A stretch of DNA of 55,657 nucleotides from JBMORL01 sp049322335 (GTDB lineage Bacteria; Bacteroidota; Bacteroidia; Flavobacteriales_D; UBA2798): contig JBMORL010000116.1 in assembly GCA_049322335.1 (NCBI GenBank), positions 1 to 55,657 on the forward strand. The letters run 5' to 3'. The position numbers and the translations under genes are program-made. This document shows, piece by piece, positions 24,032 through 32,060 of this stretch; within the stretch, counting starts at the first letter, position 1, and each line of letters starts with the position of its first letter. The notes under the pieces are model-generated. The model saw nothing but the letters and a program-made list of their open reading frames with translations. It had not been told where the DNA came from and ran no database searches.

Positions 24032-24796
24032 TTATTGTAACGCGAACTTTATTGGCAGTGTATATCTAACGTTCACCACCTTGCCCCTCTGGCGGCCGGG
24101 TTCCATTTTGGGAAGCTTAGACACAATACGTATGGCTTCCTTGTCCAGGTCGGGGTGTACGCTTTTTACAATTTTAATATCGTCAATTTCACCACTGGTA
24201 TTTACGCGAAACGACACCATTACTTTTCCCTGCACACCTATGGATTTGGGAACAACGGGATAAACGATGTGTTCACCGAATATTTCATACATTTTCTTTT
24301 CAGATAACTTTTTGCGCACTTCAGCAATATTTTCGTCCTTGTTCACTTTCACTTCTTTAAATTCAGGAAAATAAGGCCAGTCTTCCACTATAGTGAATTC
24401 ACCATCAAAAATAACCGAGTCTTGCGGGGGAAACTCGATGGTGGGAGGATTGGGATTAAAAATCACCGGGGGATTGGGGTTAGTAGGATTGTTATTGATC
24501 ACAAACTGGTTGGTAGAAACCACCGGGTTGGCATTAGGATTGGGGTTGGGATTGGGATTCGGGTTAGGTTTAGTAAGTTTTGGGGGCTCGGGTTTGGGTT
24601 CCGGTTTTTTCAGATCCAAAACGATCTCTTCGGGAGTTTCTTTGAATTTAGTACCAATAAGGCTGGTTTCTTTTTCTTCGAATGTAGTGTATTCGAAAGC
24701 GGCCAGGCAGAGGCCGGCAGATACCAATAATCCCAACTGGAAAAAGCCCCCTCTGCGTGTCTCGAGATTGGCTTTGGCTGATTTTTTTGCTTCCAT
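24032..24796 (-). CDS. Energy transducer TonB (paralogue 2) with Pro-Asn repeat linker
   Basis: A 254-residue TonB with the same N-terminal plan as paralogue 1 (RRGGFFQLGLLVSAGLCLAA) and C-terminal domain (GVQGKVMVSFRVNTSGEID, EPGRQRGKVVNVRYTLPIKF). The periplasmic linker differs: after PEPKPEPPKLTKP comes a PNPNPNPNPN repeat and then Asn/Pro-rich sequence. The linker DNA is a degenerate GGGATT/GGGTTG tandem repeat (about 24470-24570), which may change length by slippage. A strong terminator follows the gene; another, at 24829-24857, separates it from the two-component system upstream. Confidence 0.9.
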   Translation of the reverse strand: MEAKKSAKANLETRRGGFFQLGLLVSAGLCLAAFEYTTFEEKETSLIGTKFKETPEEIVLDLKKPEPKPEPPKLTKPNPNPNPNPNPNANPVVSTNQFVINNNPTNPNPPVIFNPNPPTIEFPPQDSVIFDGEFTIVEDWPYFPEFKEVKVNKDENIAEVRKKLSEKKMYEIFGEHIVYPVVPKSIGVQGKVMVSFRVNTSGEIDDIKIVKSVHPDLDKEAIRIVSKLPKMEPGRQRGKVVNVRYTLPIKFALQ

Positions 24797-24828
24797 GGCT
24801 TTTGTTTTTATGATACTAAAACCATAAA

Positions 24829-24857
24829 AGCCCCGGTTTATTGTGTAAACGGGGGCT
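24829..24857 (-). terminator. Terminator after the two-component operon
   Basis: AGCCCCGGTTTA (24829-24840) pairs with TAAACGGGGGCT (24846-24857), 11 of 12 positions, loop TTGTG. Read on the minus strand it is followed by TTTTATGGTTTT. It lies 40 bp after the response regulator stop and 33 bp before the tonB ATG. Confidence 0.75.
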
Positions 24858-24896
24858 AAAAGGCATGAAAAGGGCTTTTGGCTGAGGGAACGGTAG

Positions 24897-25589
24897 TTAT
24901 TTTTTAACCAGCAGCTTGAATCCTTTGCCGTGAACGTTTAGTATTTCGATACTGGGATCGGCTGAAAGGTATTTACGGAGCTTGGTGATGTACACATCCA
25001 TACTTCTTCCGTTAAAGTAACTGTCATCGCCCCAAACTGCGGTAAGTGCGTAGTTTCTTTCCACTATACCATCCACATTTTTTGCCAGCAGTTTAAGCAG
25101 TTCATTTTCTTTCGTGGTAAGTTTCTGCACCTTGCTGTTGTGTACGAGTTCCTGTTTCAACAGGTCGTATTTATAATTTCCGATTTCGTATTCTGTTTTT
25201 TCGGGATCACCGCTGTTTTTTATTCTTCTTAAAATAGCGTTCATCCGTGCCAGCAATTCTTCCATACTGAATGGCTTGGTCATATAATCATCTGCACCCG
25301 AGCTGAATCCTTCCAGGGTATCTTCTTTCATTGATTTTGCCGTAAGAAACAATATAGGGATCTCCTTATCCGCTTTCCTTATTTCTTTTGCCAGCGTAAA
25401 ACCGTCTTTCACCGGCATCATCACGTCCAGCACCAGGAAATCAAAACTTCCTTTGCAGAATGCTTCGTATGCCAGCTGGCCGTTAGTACATAACGTGGTT
25501 TCGTGTCCCTTTGCATTCAGGTATTCCTTTAAAAGGGTTCCCAGGTTGGGATCGTCTTCAGCCAGCAGAATTTTTACTTTTTTATCCAT
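24897..25589 (-). CDS. OmpR/PhoB-family response regulator (RprY-like)
   Basis: A DNA-binding regulator of 230 residues. The receiver domain has the acidic pair EDD (11-13), phospho-acceptor Asp55 (FLVLDVMMPVKDGF), Thr in FLTAKS and Lys in TKPFSMEELL. The C-terminal winged-helix domain carries LTTKENELLKLLAKN and the recognition region NGRSMDVYITKLRKYLSAD, typical of the OmpR family, whose members bind tandem direct repeats with 10-11 bp period. It follows its histidine kinase by 2 bp. RprY is the usual Bacteroidota name for this arrangement, but the orthology is not tested. Confidence 0.92.
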   Translation of the reverse strand: MDKKVKILLAEDDPNLGTLLKEYLNAKGHETTLCTNGQLAYEAFCKGSFDFLVLDVMMPVKDGFTLAKEIRKADKEIPILFLTAKSMKEDTLEGFSSGADDYMTKPFSMEELLARMNAILRRIKNSGDPEKTEYEIGNYKYDLLKQELVHNSKVQKLTTKENELLKLLAKNVDGIVERNYALTAVWGDDSYFNGRSMDVYITKLRKYLSADPSIEILNVHGKGFKLLVKK

Positions 25590-25591
25590 TG

Positions 25592-27196
25592 TTAGCAGGG
25601 TATTTCAATTGTAAAGTTACTTCCTTTTCCCGGTTCGCTTTCTACGTTTATTTTTCCATTGTGTTTTTCTACTATGGCTTTTACGTAGCTTAATCCCAGC
25701 CCGAATCCTTTTACATCATGCAGGTTTCCGGCCGGAACGCGGTAAAGTTTATCAAAAATCTTTTTCTGGTTTTCTTTGCTTATTCCCACACCGTTATCTT
25801 TTACTGAAACCAGCACGTGCCCGTTTTGCCTCCAGGCCGATACTTTTATTTTCGGTTCGCCAGAATATTTGTTGGCATTATCCAGCAGGTTATACAACAC
25901 ATTGGTGAGGTGAACGCGGTCGCCTGTTACGGTGAGATCGTTATCATTGAGTTTTTTTTCAATGGAACCGTTGCGGTTAGATACCTGTATACTGAAATTG
26001 GAAATAAGATCGGTGATGAGTTCGCCCATATTTACTTTTTCGTTTTTCAGTTTCAGTTCTCCTTTATCTATTATTGCGGTTTGCAAAACATTTTCAACGA
26101 GAGTTCCCAGGCGTTTGTTTTCATCGCGGATCATATTGATGTATACCTGTTTTTGTGAATCGTTGATGGAAATATCTTTATCGCTCAATGCTTCACCGGC
26201 CAGCGCAATGGTGGAAATGGGCGTTTTCAGCTCGTGCGTCATGTTATTGATGAAATCATTTTTAATAGCCGATAATTTTTTCTGGCGGAGAATAGTGGCA
26301 ATAGTATAAAAGAACGCACCGATTACGAGCAAAATCAGCACAAGCGAAATGATCATCACTGCCCACATCTGTCCCAGGAGAAAAGATTTTTTATTGGGGA
26401 AATAAATGTGAAGGTAAAGCGGTTCATTAAACATATTTCCTGCTGAAAGGTGAACTGAGTATCCGTCTTCAAGGATTTTTTCCGACATTTTTTCAGAAGA
26501 TTTATCTTTAAAGAGTAACGGAACTTTTTTGTCGTTGGCTACTGCAAAAAGATAATCGGTTTTTACCCCGTTTTCGCCCAGGCGGTTTTTTAAGATGGAG
26601 TCGAGATCGTGCAGGTTCACCCGTTCATCCACCGGAACAGTTCCCGGAAAATCGAACATATCATTGATCACTTCATCAATCATTTCTTCTTTTCGTCCTT
26701 TTTTCATCTGGTCGCGCATAAAAGCAGGCGAGAAAAAGAGGCTGATGGAATCATCAAAGAAAATATTTACAGAAGTTTCGCCCGTTTCTTTGTTCACCCC
26801 GTTTTGCACGATCTGCCGGAAAAAACGTTCTTTCGAGCGAATCCCTTTGGTGGTATCGTTCTGTGCTTTCTCCACAATCTGCATCCTGATTTTTTTCCCG
26901 TCTTTTTCTATAAATGTGTCGCGGGTATTGTAATTCTCCACTAAAACGTTTTCATCTGCCCGCTGCATATAATTGAAAAAAGCAGCGCCCAACGGAGTTT
27001 TTTGTACTATCCGGTATACTTCACCTCTGTCAAGATCTTCCACTGCAGAATAGAGCGACCGGTTTACATTTTCGCCAAACTGTTCCTCACGTAAAACAAT
27101 AGCATTGTTAATCCAGTAAAGCTGAATGGCTACCAGTCCCACTACAAGCAGGGCAATGAGTACAATAAAAGTCCTGAAATTTTCTCTGCGGATCAT
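25592..27196 (-). CDS. Sensor histidine kinase (RprX-like)
   Basis: From the ATG at 27196 the kinase has 534 residues. It has a first membrane helix (FRTFIVLIALLVVGLVAIQL), a periplasmic sensor region of about 250 residues, and a second helix (MWAVMIISLVLILLVIGAFF). The cytoplasmic part has the phosphorylated His in NNMTHELKTPISTIALAGEA, N box NLLDNANKYS, and ATP-binding glycine boxes VKDNGVGISKENQ and GFGLGLSYVKAIV. All kinase motifs are intact. The frame runs further upstream to 27244, but the start MIRRENFRTF is the natural one. Two TTAAC boxes lie 42-56 bp upstream. Confidence 0.92.
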   Translation of the reverse strand: MIRRENFRTFIVLIALLVVGLVAIQLYWINNAIVLREEQFGENVNRSLYSAVEDLDRGEVYRIVQKTPLGAAFFNYMQRADENVLVENYNTRDTFIEKDGKKIRMQIVEKAQNDTTKGIRSKERFFRQIVQNGVNKETGETSVNIFFDDSISLFFSPAFMRDQMKKGRKEEMIDEVINDMFDFPGTVPVDERVNLHDLDSILKNRLGENGVKTDYLFAVANDKKVPLLFKDKSSEKMSEKILEDGYSVHLSAGNMFNEPLYLHIYFPNKKSFLLGQMWAVMIISLVLILLVIGAFFYTIATILRQKKLSAIKNDFINNMTHELKTPISTIALAGEALSDKDISINDSQKQVYINMIRDENKRLGTLVENVLQTAIIDKGELKLKNEKVNMGELITDLISNFSIQVSNRNGSIEKKLNDNDLTVTGDRVHLTNVLYNLLDNANKYSGEPKIKVSAWRQNGHVLVSVKDNGVGISKENQKKIFDKLYRVPAGNLHDVKGFGLGLSYVKAIVEKHNGKINVESEPGKGSNFTIEIPC

Positions 27197-27237
27197 GCTT
27201 ATCAAATGTACGTTATGAGAAGGGAAAACTTGTGTGA

Positions 27238-27252
27238 TTAACACTTTTTAAC
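27238..27252 (+). promoter_or_regulatory. TTAAC-N5-TTAAC pair upstream of the kinase gene
   Basis: TTAAC occurs at 27238-27242 and 27248-27252, a period of 10 bp. The same box with the same period is repeated four times before the divergent gene at 27604. A pair with one-turn spacing is what an OmpR-family dimer recognises; autoregulation is inferred. The 27253-27515 stretch up to the next boxes holds only GTGATGAGT-like short repeats near 27264-27290 and no gene I can support. Confidence 0.5.
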
Positions 27253-27515
27253 AGGGGAAATAGTGATGAGTGAACAGTGATGAGTGATGAGCGGTTTTAA
27301 GAGAAGCCCTGAGGCAAGAGGCAAAAGGGATGTGGCAAATGCGGAGGGCATACTTTCATTTATTTTTCAGATAAAAAAAATAAGCGGCTTCGCATTCCAT
27401 CATGACTCATGGCTTCTCTTTACTGTAATACATAAAACAATACAAGTAGTTCAATTTTCAAATACAAATTATTCTTTAATGCACCTTTTCCCGTATTTCT
27501 CTTATGGCTTCCCCC

Positions 27516-27551
27516 TTAACAGTTGTTAACGTCTTTTAACCTCCTTTTAAC
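27516..27551 (+). promoter_or_regulatory. Array of four helically phased TTAAC boxes
   Basis: TTAAC at 27516, 27526, 27536 and 27547, periods 10, 10 and 11 bp. The last box ends 22 bp before a TACGTTTG -7 element at 27574-27581, which would put it around -40 from the start of transcription, where an activator would touch RNA polymerase. The promoter has no TTG at -33, which fits activator dependence. The likely binder is the response regulator encoded at 24897-25589. Confidence 0.6.
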
Positions 27552-27573
27552 ACGTGCCTCTTTTTTTACGCGC

Positions 27574-27581
27574 TACGTTTG
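27574..27581 (+). promoter_or_regulatory. Putative -7 box of the gene at 27604
   Basis: TACGTTTG matches TAnnTTTG. Transcription would start near 27588, giving a leader of about 16 bases. Confidence 0.5.
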
Positions 27582-27603
27582 CATCAACCAAAAAACAAGC
27601 GTT

Positions 27604-28530
27604 ATGAAAAACAAATACATTTTATTTTCAGCCTCTGCAGTATTGTTACTCGGATTGGCTGCCTTTAGTTTTGCCGGCAACGGAGAAGATGAAAAGAAAA
27701 AGAAAAAAGTAGAAAAGAAAATTGAAGTGACCAATAACAACGGACAAAAAACCGTGACCATAGAAACAACTGAAGACGGAAAAACAAAAAAAGAGGTTTA
27801 CACAGGCAAAGAAGCTGAAGAATATTTGCAGAAAAATGAAGCTACTGTTTCTGCCAGCGGTTCGTGCACTAAAATGATCCGGATTAAAATTGACGACAAA
27901 GATATTCCTGGTACTACCGGCAAAGAAGATGATGTGATTATGTTTTACAATTTTAACGATTCTGTTTTTAATTCAGAGGAGTTGAAAAAAGAAATGGAAA
28001 AAATAAAAAAGGAACTGGAAGAAAAAGGTATTCATTTTGATTTTGACTTGGCGCTCCATGAAGAATGTATGAAAAATATGCAAAACAAATGCATGGCTTA
28101 TGCCTATGCTTTCGATACGGATGATATGGATATGCATACAGACAGCATGATGAAAACGATGGATATTGATATCCGGGTTTCGGATGAAAATACGAAAGGT
28201 GAAAAAAAAGTGGTGGTAAGCAAAGTCATTATCATCAACGACAACAACGATAATAAAACCACCAAAAAGAAATCACCAGCCGGGGAAGAAATAAAACTTT
28301 CTCCCAATCCCGCTGATGATTCTTTCCTGCTCGAATTTGAAGTGCCCGGTGAAGAAAAAGCGCAGATCACTGTTACCGATATCAACGGAAAAATTGTTCT
28401 CTCAGAAACCGTTTCGGGATCAAAAATCTATAAAAAACAGGTCAACAGTTCTTCGTTTGCCGATGGAACTTATATCCTCAACATCACGCAGGGCGACACC
28501 CGTATCTCGAAAAAAATAGTGATACAATAA
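27604..28530 (+). CDS. Secreted protein with T9SS type A sorting domain
   Basis: The ATG at 27604 gives 308 residues with a signal peptide (MKNKYILFSASAVLLLGLAA). After it comes a charged segment (EDEKKKKKVEKKIEV), a beta-rich part with an ITETTEDGKTKK-like repeat, and an unusual acidic, Met- and Asp-rich centre (DTDDMDMHTDSMMKTMDIDI). The last 80 residues are a type A sorting domain: IKLSPNPADDSFLLEF, VTDINGKIVLSET and FADGTYILNI, ending KKIVIQ. It is divergent from the two-component operon and has phased TTAAC boxes, so it is a likely target of that system. Function unknown; the Met/Asp-rich part might bind metal, which is a guess. Confidence 0.85.
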   Translation: MKNKYILFSASAVLLLGLAAFSFAGNGEDEKKKKKVEKKIEVTNNNGQKTVTIETTEDGKTKKEVYTGKEAEEYLQKNEATVSASGSCTKMIRIKIDDKDIPGTTGKEDDVIMFYNFNDSVFNSEELKKEMEKIKKELEEKGIHFDFDLALHEECMKNMQNKCMAYAYAFDTDDMDMHTDSMMKTMDIDIRVSDENTKGEKKVVVSKVIIINDNNDNKTTKKKSPAGEEIKLSPNPADDSFLLEFEVPGEEKAQITVTDINGKIVLSETVSGSKIYKKQVNSSSFADGTYILNITQGDTRISKKIVIQ

Positions 28531-28623
28531 AAAACGGCAGGGCTTTTGTAATGGTTATTCTACCTTATCTATAATACGTTCTTTGCAAACTTGTCCGCCC
28601 CATGCGGACCGCAACAGCTTGAG

Positions 28624-28650
28624 AGGCATCCTTTAACCGGGATGCCTTTT
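28624..28650 (+). terminator. Terminator-like hairpin (possibly of a short RNA)
   Basis: AGGCATCC (28624-28631) pairs with GGATGCCT (28640-28647), followed by TTTT, GAG and TTTT. It lies 94 bp after the stop of the secreted protein, farther than usual. Between them, GTCCGC (28593-28598) pairs with GCGGAC (28604-28609). Either this is the terminator of the protein gene or it ends a small independent transcript. Confidence 0.65.
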
Positions 28651-28710
28651 GAGTTTTATTTGTAACTTTCATCCTGTGAACCATTATTTATCAAATGTGT
28701 ACAGGAAATC

Positions 28711-30426
28711 ATGAATAAGTATCTGTTATTCGTTCTGTTTATTTCGGCCCCGCTTTTCCTCGTTGCCCAAAAAGCAGATGATATGAAGGAAAAAGGGGAT
28801 AAGTATTTCCGTAAAGGAAACTATGAAAAAGCGTTTGTTTATTATAAAAAGGCTGATAGTCTCGGTTATATTACAAAAGGCCCCGGGGTAGAATATGAAA
28901 TTGAGCTCTGCAGCTTATATCTGAACGGAGAAAAGGAAAAAATTGAGCAAAGAAGAAATTATGCCGACAGTTGTTTTAAGGCAAAGAATTTTTCTGAAAC
29001 ATACAACACGTGTTACCAGTTGATTGATGACGAATATCCGGATGATGATAAAAAATACAGCTGGTTATTTTACAAAGCGGAAAATAATATGCATTTCTGG
29101 GAAGATTATCGCGAAGCCGATTCGCTGATGAAAAACTACCAATTTGAAAAAGCGGGACTAAAATATCACCATTTGTTAATCTGGAAAGATATTGAAAAAA
29201 ATAAATCAATGATTGCTGATCTGAAAACCAAACTGGCATTTTGTGAGGCAGATACAACAGAAAAACATGTTAATGAACATGCACGAATGGCTGATTCGTG
29301 TCGCCTTGCCGGAGAAAAACAATGTGCACTGGAGAATATGATAAAGATACAAGATGTCAGACCGGAAGATGAAAGATATAAAATAGCTGTTGAAAGATTG
29401 AAAAGGGAAATTGAATACGATAAGGAACATACATTGAACATGAACAAATACTATGCGATCACCGCATACAAAGAAAAAGATTTTTCAGAGGCAATGAAGT
29501 GGTACAGGAAAGTAGTAGAAGCAATTCCTGGTGATACTGCTTCACTAAATAAAATCTCTGAATGTGAAGAATATCTTGGTGATCCGATGCAAAGCAAAAT
29601 AATGCGGTATAATTTTCTGGTTGCGGAAGGAGACAAACTTCTCAGCGAAAAACATTATAACGAGGCGAAAAAAAGATATGAAGAAGCACTGAGTATACTT
29701 CCGTCACAGGAATTTTTGATACAAAAAATAGCGGAAATACATCAGATCATAAAAACTTACAATATCATATTATCAGAGGCCGATACTTTGTATGAAAAAG
29801 ATAGTTTTTCAATAGCAAAAAATGAGTATGAAAACGCTCTTCGGATAATGCCTCATGAAAAATATCCCAAAGACCGCATCTATTCCTGTACAAAAAACTT
29901 GAGAAGCATTGAGTTAGAAGAAAAGTATAATGAAATTATGCAAAAGGCAAAAACTGCTTATGTGAATGAAGACTACGAAACGGCTATAGACTATTATAAT
30001 AAAGCTTTGTCAGTAACAAATGACCCCGCAGCAAAAGATGGTATCGCAAAATGCAAACAAGCTATTAACGAGCGTCCGCCAAAGCAGGACAAATATACTA
30101 TCTTCATTAAAAAAGCGGATGAACTCTTCTTTGAAAAAAAATGCGAACAGGCAAAAACACTTTATGCAGAAGCATCTCTGATAAAACCCGGAGAACAATA
30201 CCCTAAAGATCAGATCATGAAATGCGACATGGAAATTAAAAACAAGACAGAATTAATGGAAAAGGAATACCAGGAATACATGAAATTAGGCGATTGGGAA
30301 ATGAAAAAAGGAGAACACGATAAAGCTATTGATGCCTATATCGAAGCGTTGAAAAGAAAACCGGATGATCCTGCTGCAAAAGACGGTATGGAAACGGCCA
30401 CTTATCTTAAGAACAGGAAAAACTGA
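28711..30426 (+). CDS. Tetratricopeptide-repeat protein, exported
   Basis: A 571-residue protein with a signal peptide (MNKYLLFVLFISAPLFLVAQ). The mature part is nearly all helical repeats of TPR type: for example KGDKYFRKGNYEKAFVYYKK, AYKEKDFSEAMKWYRKVVE, SEKHYNEAKKRYEEAL, AYVNEDYETAIDYYNKAL and KKGEHDKAIDAYIEALKRK, at least seven units. No catalytic domain is visible, so a scaffold role in the periplasm is likely. The base composition is more AT-rich than the neighbours in places (21 of 60 G+C at 29641-29700). Its stop is followed at once by the inverted-repeat element at 30428. Confidence 0.85.
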   Translation: MNKYLLFVLFISAPLFLVAQKADDMKEKGDKYFRKGNYEKAFVYYKKADSLGYITKGPGVEYEIELCSLYLNGEKEKIEQRRNYADSCFKAKNFSETYNTCYQLIDDEYPDDDKKYSWLFYKAENNMHFWEDYREADSLMKNYQFEKAGLKYHHLLIWKDIEKNKSMIADLKTKLAFCEADTTEKHVNEHARMADSCRLAGEKQCALENMIKIQDVRPEDERYKIAVERLKREIEYDKEHTLNMNKYYAITAYKEKDFSEAMKWYRKVVEAIPGDTASLNKISECEEYLGDPMQSKIMRYNFLVAEGDKLLSEKHYNEAKKRYEEALSILPSQEFLIQKIAEIHQIIKTYNIILSEADTLYEKDSFSIAKNEYENALRIMPHEKYPKDRIYSCTKNLRSIELEEKYNEIMQKAKTAYVNEDYETAIDYYNKALSVTNDPAAKDGIAKCKQAINERPPKQDKYTIFIKKADELFFEKKCEQAKTLYAEASLIKPGEQYPKDQIMKCDMEIKNKTELMEKEYQEYMKLGDWEMKKGEHDKAIDAYIEALKRKPDDPAAKDGMETATYLKNRKN

Positions 30427-30427
30427 G

Positions 30428-30653
30428 GAACAACGTTTTGTCCCTCCGGGACAAGCATATGCGGGAGTGCAGATTATTAAAAATGTTTGGCACCTCTGGT
30501 GCCGGTATTATAACAAAAGCATATCTAAAGGTTCAGACAATATAAGCAAAATAACTATCCGAAAATATAGATTTAACTGGTGCCAGCGGCACCAAACATT
30601 TTTAAAAAATTAACTAAGCGATGAGATTGTCCCGGAGGGACAAAACGTTGTTC
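30428..30653. repeat. 226 bp element with 27 bp perfect terminal inverted repeats
   Basis: The outer arms 30428-30454 and 30627-30653 are perfect reverse complements over 27 bp, each containing the small palindrome GTCCC-N3-GGGAC. A second pair of arms, 30477-30503 and 30579-30605, is also inverted (few mismatches) and holds GGCACC-N3-GGTGCC. The centre is AT-rich and non-coding. It begins two bases after the TPR gene stop and ends 13 bp before the methyltransferase stop. It looks like a MITE-type element; it could also act as a two-way terminator. Confidence 0.88.
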
Positions 30654-30666
30654 GTTCTAAACCGGG

Positions 30667-31881
30667 TTATGATTTCCTTTTCATTAAGCACATATAAAAC
30701 CCGTCAAACCCTTCCGAAGGAAAAATCTTCTTCTCTTCCACTTTTTCAAAATTGGTATTTTCAGACAAAAACCAATTTACCTGTTCTTCATTCTCCGAAG
30801 GAAAAATACTGCAGGTGGCATACACCATCATTCCACCGGGTTTCAGCATTTTGGAATAATTCTGTAAAATTTCGCGCTGCTGTTGTTTTACTTTTTCGAT
30901 AAACTCTTCACCTAACTTCCATTTCGCATCGGGATTTCTTCGCAGTGTTCCCAATCCTGAACAAGGAACATCCAGCAACAATCTGTCACACGATTCCTGC
31001 AAACGTTTTATCACTTTGGAAGAGTCGATGAGTTTGGGCTCCACAATAAAAACTCCTGCACGGGCTGCGCGTTTTTTCAGTTCATCCAGTTTATTCTGAT
31101 AAATGTCCAGCGCAACAATTCTTCCTTTGTTTTTCATCAGCGAAGCAATGTGCAATGTTTTTCCTCCCGCGCCCGCGCAGGCATCTACTACACGCCATCC
31201 CGGTTCCACCCGCATAAAAGGAGCAATCATCTGCGACCCGGCATCCTGCACTTCAAACAATCCATCCAGAAATGGCGCTGAGCGAAAAATATTTTTCCTT
31301 TGTTTTAACACCAATGCATCCGGAATTCCGGTTAATTCCCCGGTATGACAATTTTCTTCGAGCAGAATTTTTTTCAGTTCAGCTTTATTTGTTTTCAGTG
31401 TATTTACCCGCAATACCACATCAGCCTGTTCGTTGAGTGCGGCAATTTCTTTTTCCCATTTTTCTTCTCCCAGTTCCTTCACTCCTTTTTCATCCAGCCA
31501 GTCGGGAACAGACTGAAGAAATTTTCTTTCGTCTTTCTTTTTTTCGAAACGTTCACGTGTTTTTTCAAAATTAAAATCTCCGTTTTCGTTCCATGTGTTT
31601 TTACGACCATGGAAGATCCACAAATACGCAGAAACAATATTCAACAATGATTTTGTTTCGGTTTCATAATCCTGGTTTACGCTTTCATTCAGCAACCTCC
31701 ACCAGCGTACGATATCGTAAGTGGTTTCGGCAATAAAAGCGCGGTCATGCGATCCCCACCTGGGATTGGATTTTAGAACCCGTTCAATAACTTTATCGGC
31801 ATAAAAGTTCTTTTCAAAAATTTCATACAGACACTGAACAATGCCGTTGACCTGGGGAAAGTGTATTTTTTCGGGGAGCAT
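30667..31881 (-). CDS. RsmB/NOP-family RNA (cytosine-C5) methyltransferase
   Basis: A SAM-dependent methyltransferase of 404 residues that methylates cytosine C5 in RNA, probably 16S rRNA. The SAM-binding motif is VVDACAGAGGKTLHIASL, motif IV with the release Cys is LLLDVPCSGLGTLRRNPDAK, and motif VI with the catalytic Cys is MMVYATCSIFPSENEEQV. An N-terminal NusB-like helical region precedes it. It could be RsmB itself or a paralogue such as RsmF; the substrate base cannot be told from sequence. It stands next to two repeat regions. Confidence 0.9.
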   Translation of the reverse strand: MLPEKIHFPQVNGIVQCLYEIFEKNFYADKVIERVLKSNPRWGSHDRAFIAETTYDIVRWWRLLNESVNQDYETETKSLLNIVSAYLWIFHGRKNTWNENGDFNFEKTRERFEKKKDERKFLQSVPDWLDEKGVKELGEEKWEKEIAALNEQADVVLRVNTLKTNKAELKKILLEENCHTGELTGIPDALVLKQRKNIFRSAPFLDGLFEVQDAGSQMIAPFMRVEPGWRVVDACAGAGGKTLHIASLMKNKGRIVALDIYQNKLDELKKRAARAGVFIVEPKLIDSSKVIKRLQESCDRLLLDVPCSGLGTLRRNPDAKWKLGEEFIEKVKQQQREILQNYSKMLKPGGMMVYATCSIFPSENEEQVNWFLSENTNFEKVEEKKIFPSEGFDGFYMCLMKRKS

Positions 31882-31972
31882 GGCGAGGAGAAGAGTTTAG
31901 ATGCAAAGATATTAGATTTTAGATGGGGAGATGAGAAGAAATGAAGTAATTGTTGTGCCCATCTTCTGATAC

Positions 31973-31993
31973 AGATTGTCAAATGCACAATCT
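31973..31993. repeat. Small hairpin in the gap between methyltransferase gene and radA
   Basis: AGATTGT (31973-31979) pairs with ACAATCT (31987-31993), loop CAAATGC. The surrounding 31882-32060 has no gene. It also holds a CT-rich word on the minus strand at 31913-31938 that recurs near panC. Confidence 0.55.
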
Positions 31994-32060
31994 TTCTGAA
32001 ATGACAACGGAATTTCGTCAGGTCGAGAACGATGTGTACCTAACTTTGTGTATCGAGACC

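Noticed and set aside
27284..27529. 81-codon frame in the kinase upstream region
   Set aside because: It overlaps the TTAAC array and short GTGATGAGT repeats; composition is not coding-like.
30428..30653. Insertion sequence with a transposase
   Set aside because: The inverted-repeat element is too short and has no coding frame; at most a non-autonomous element.
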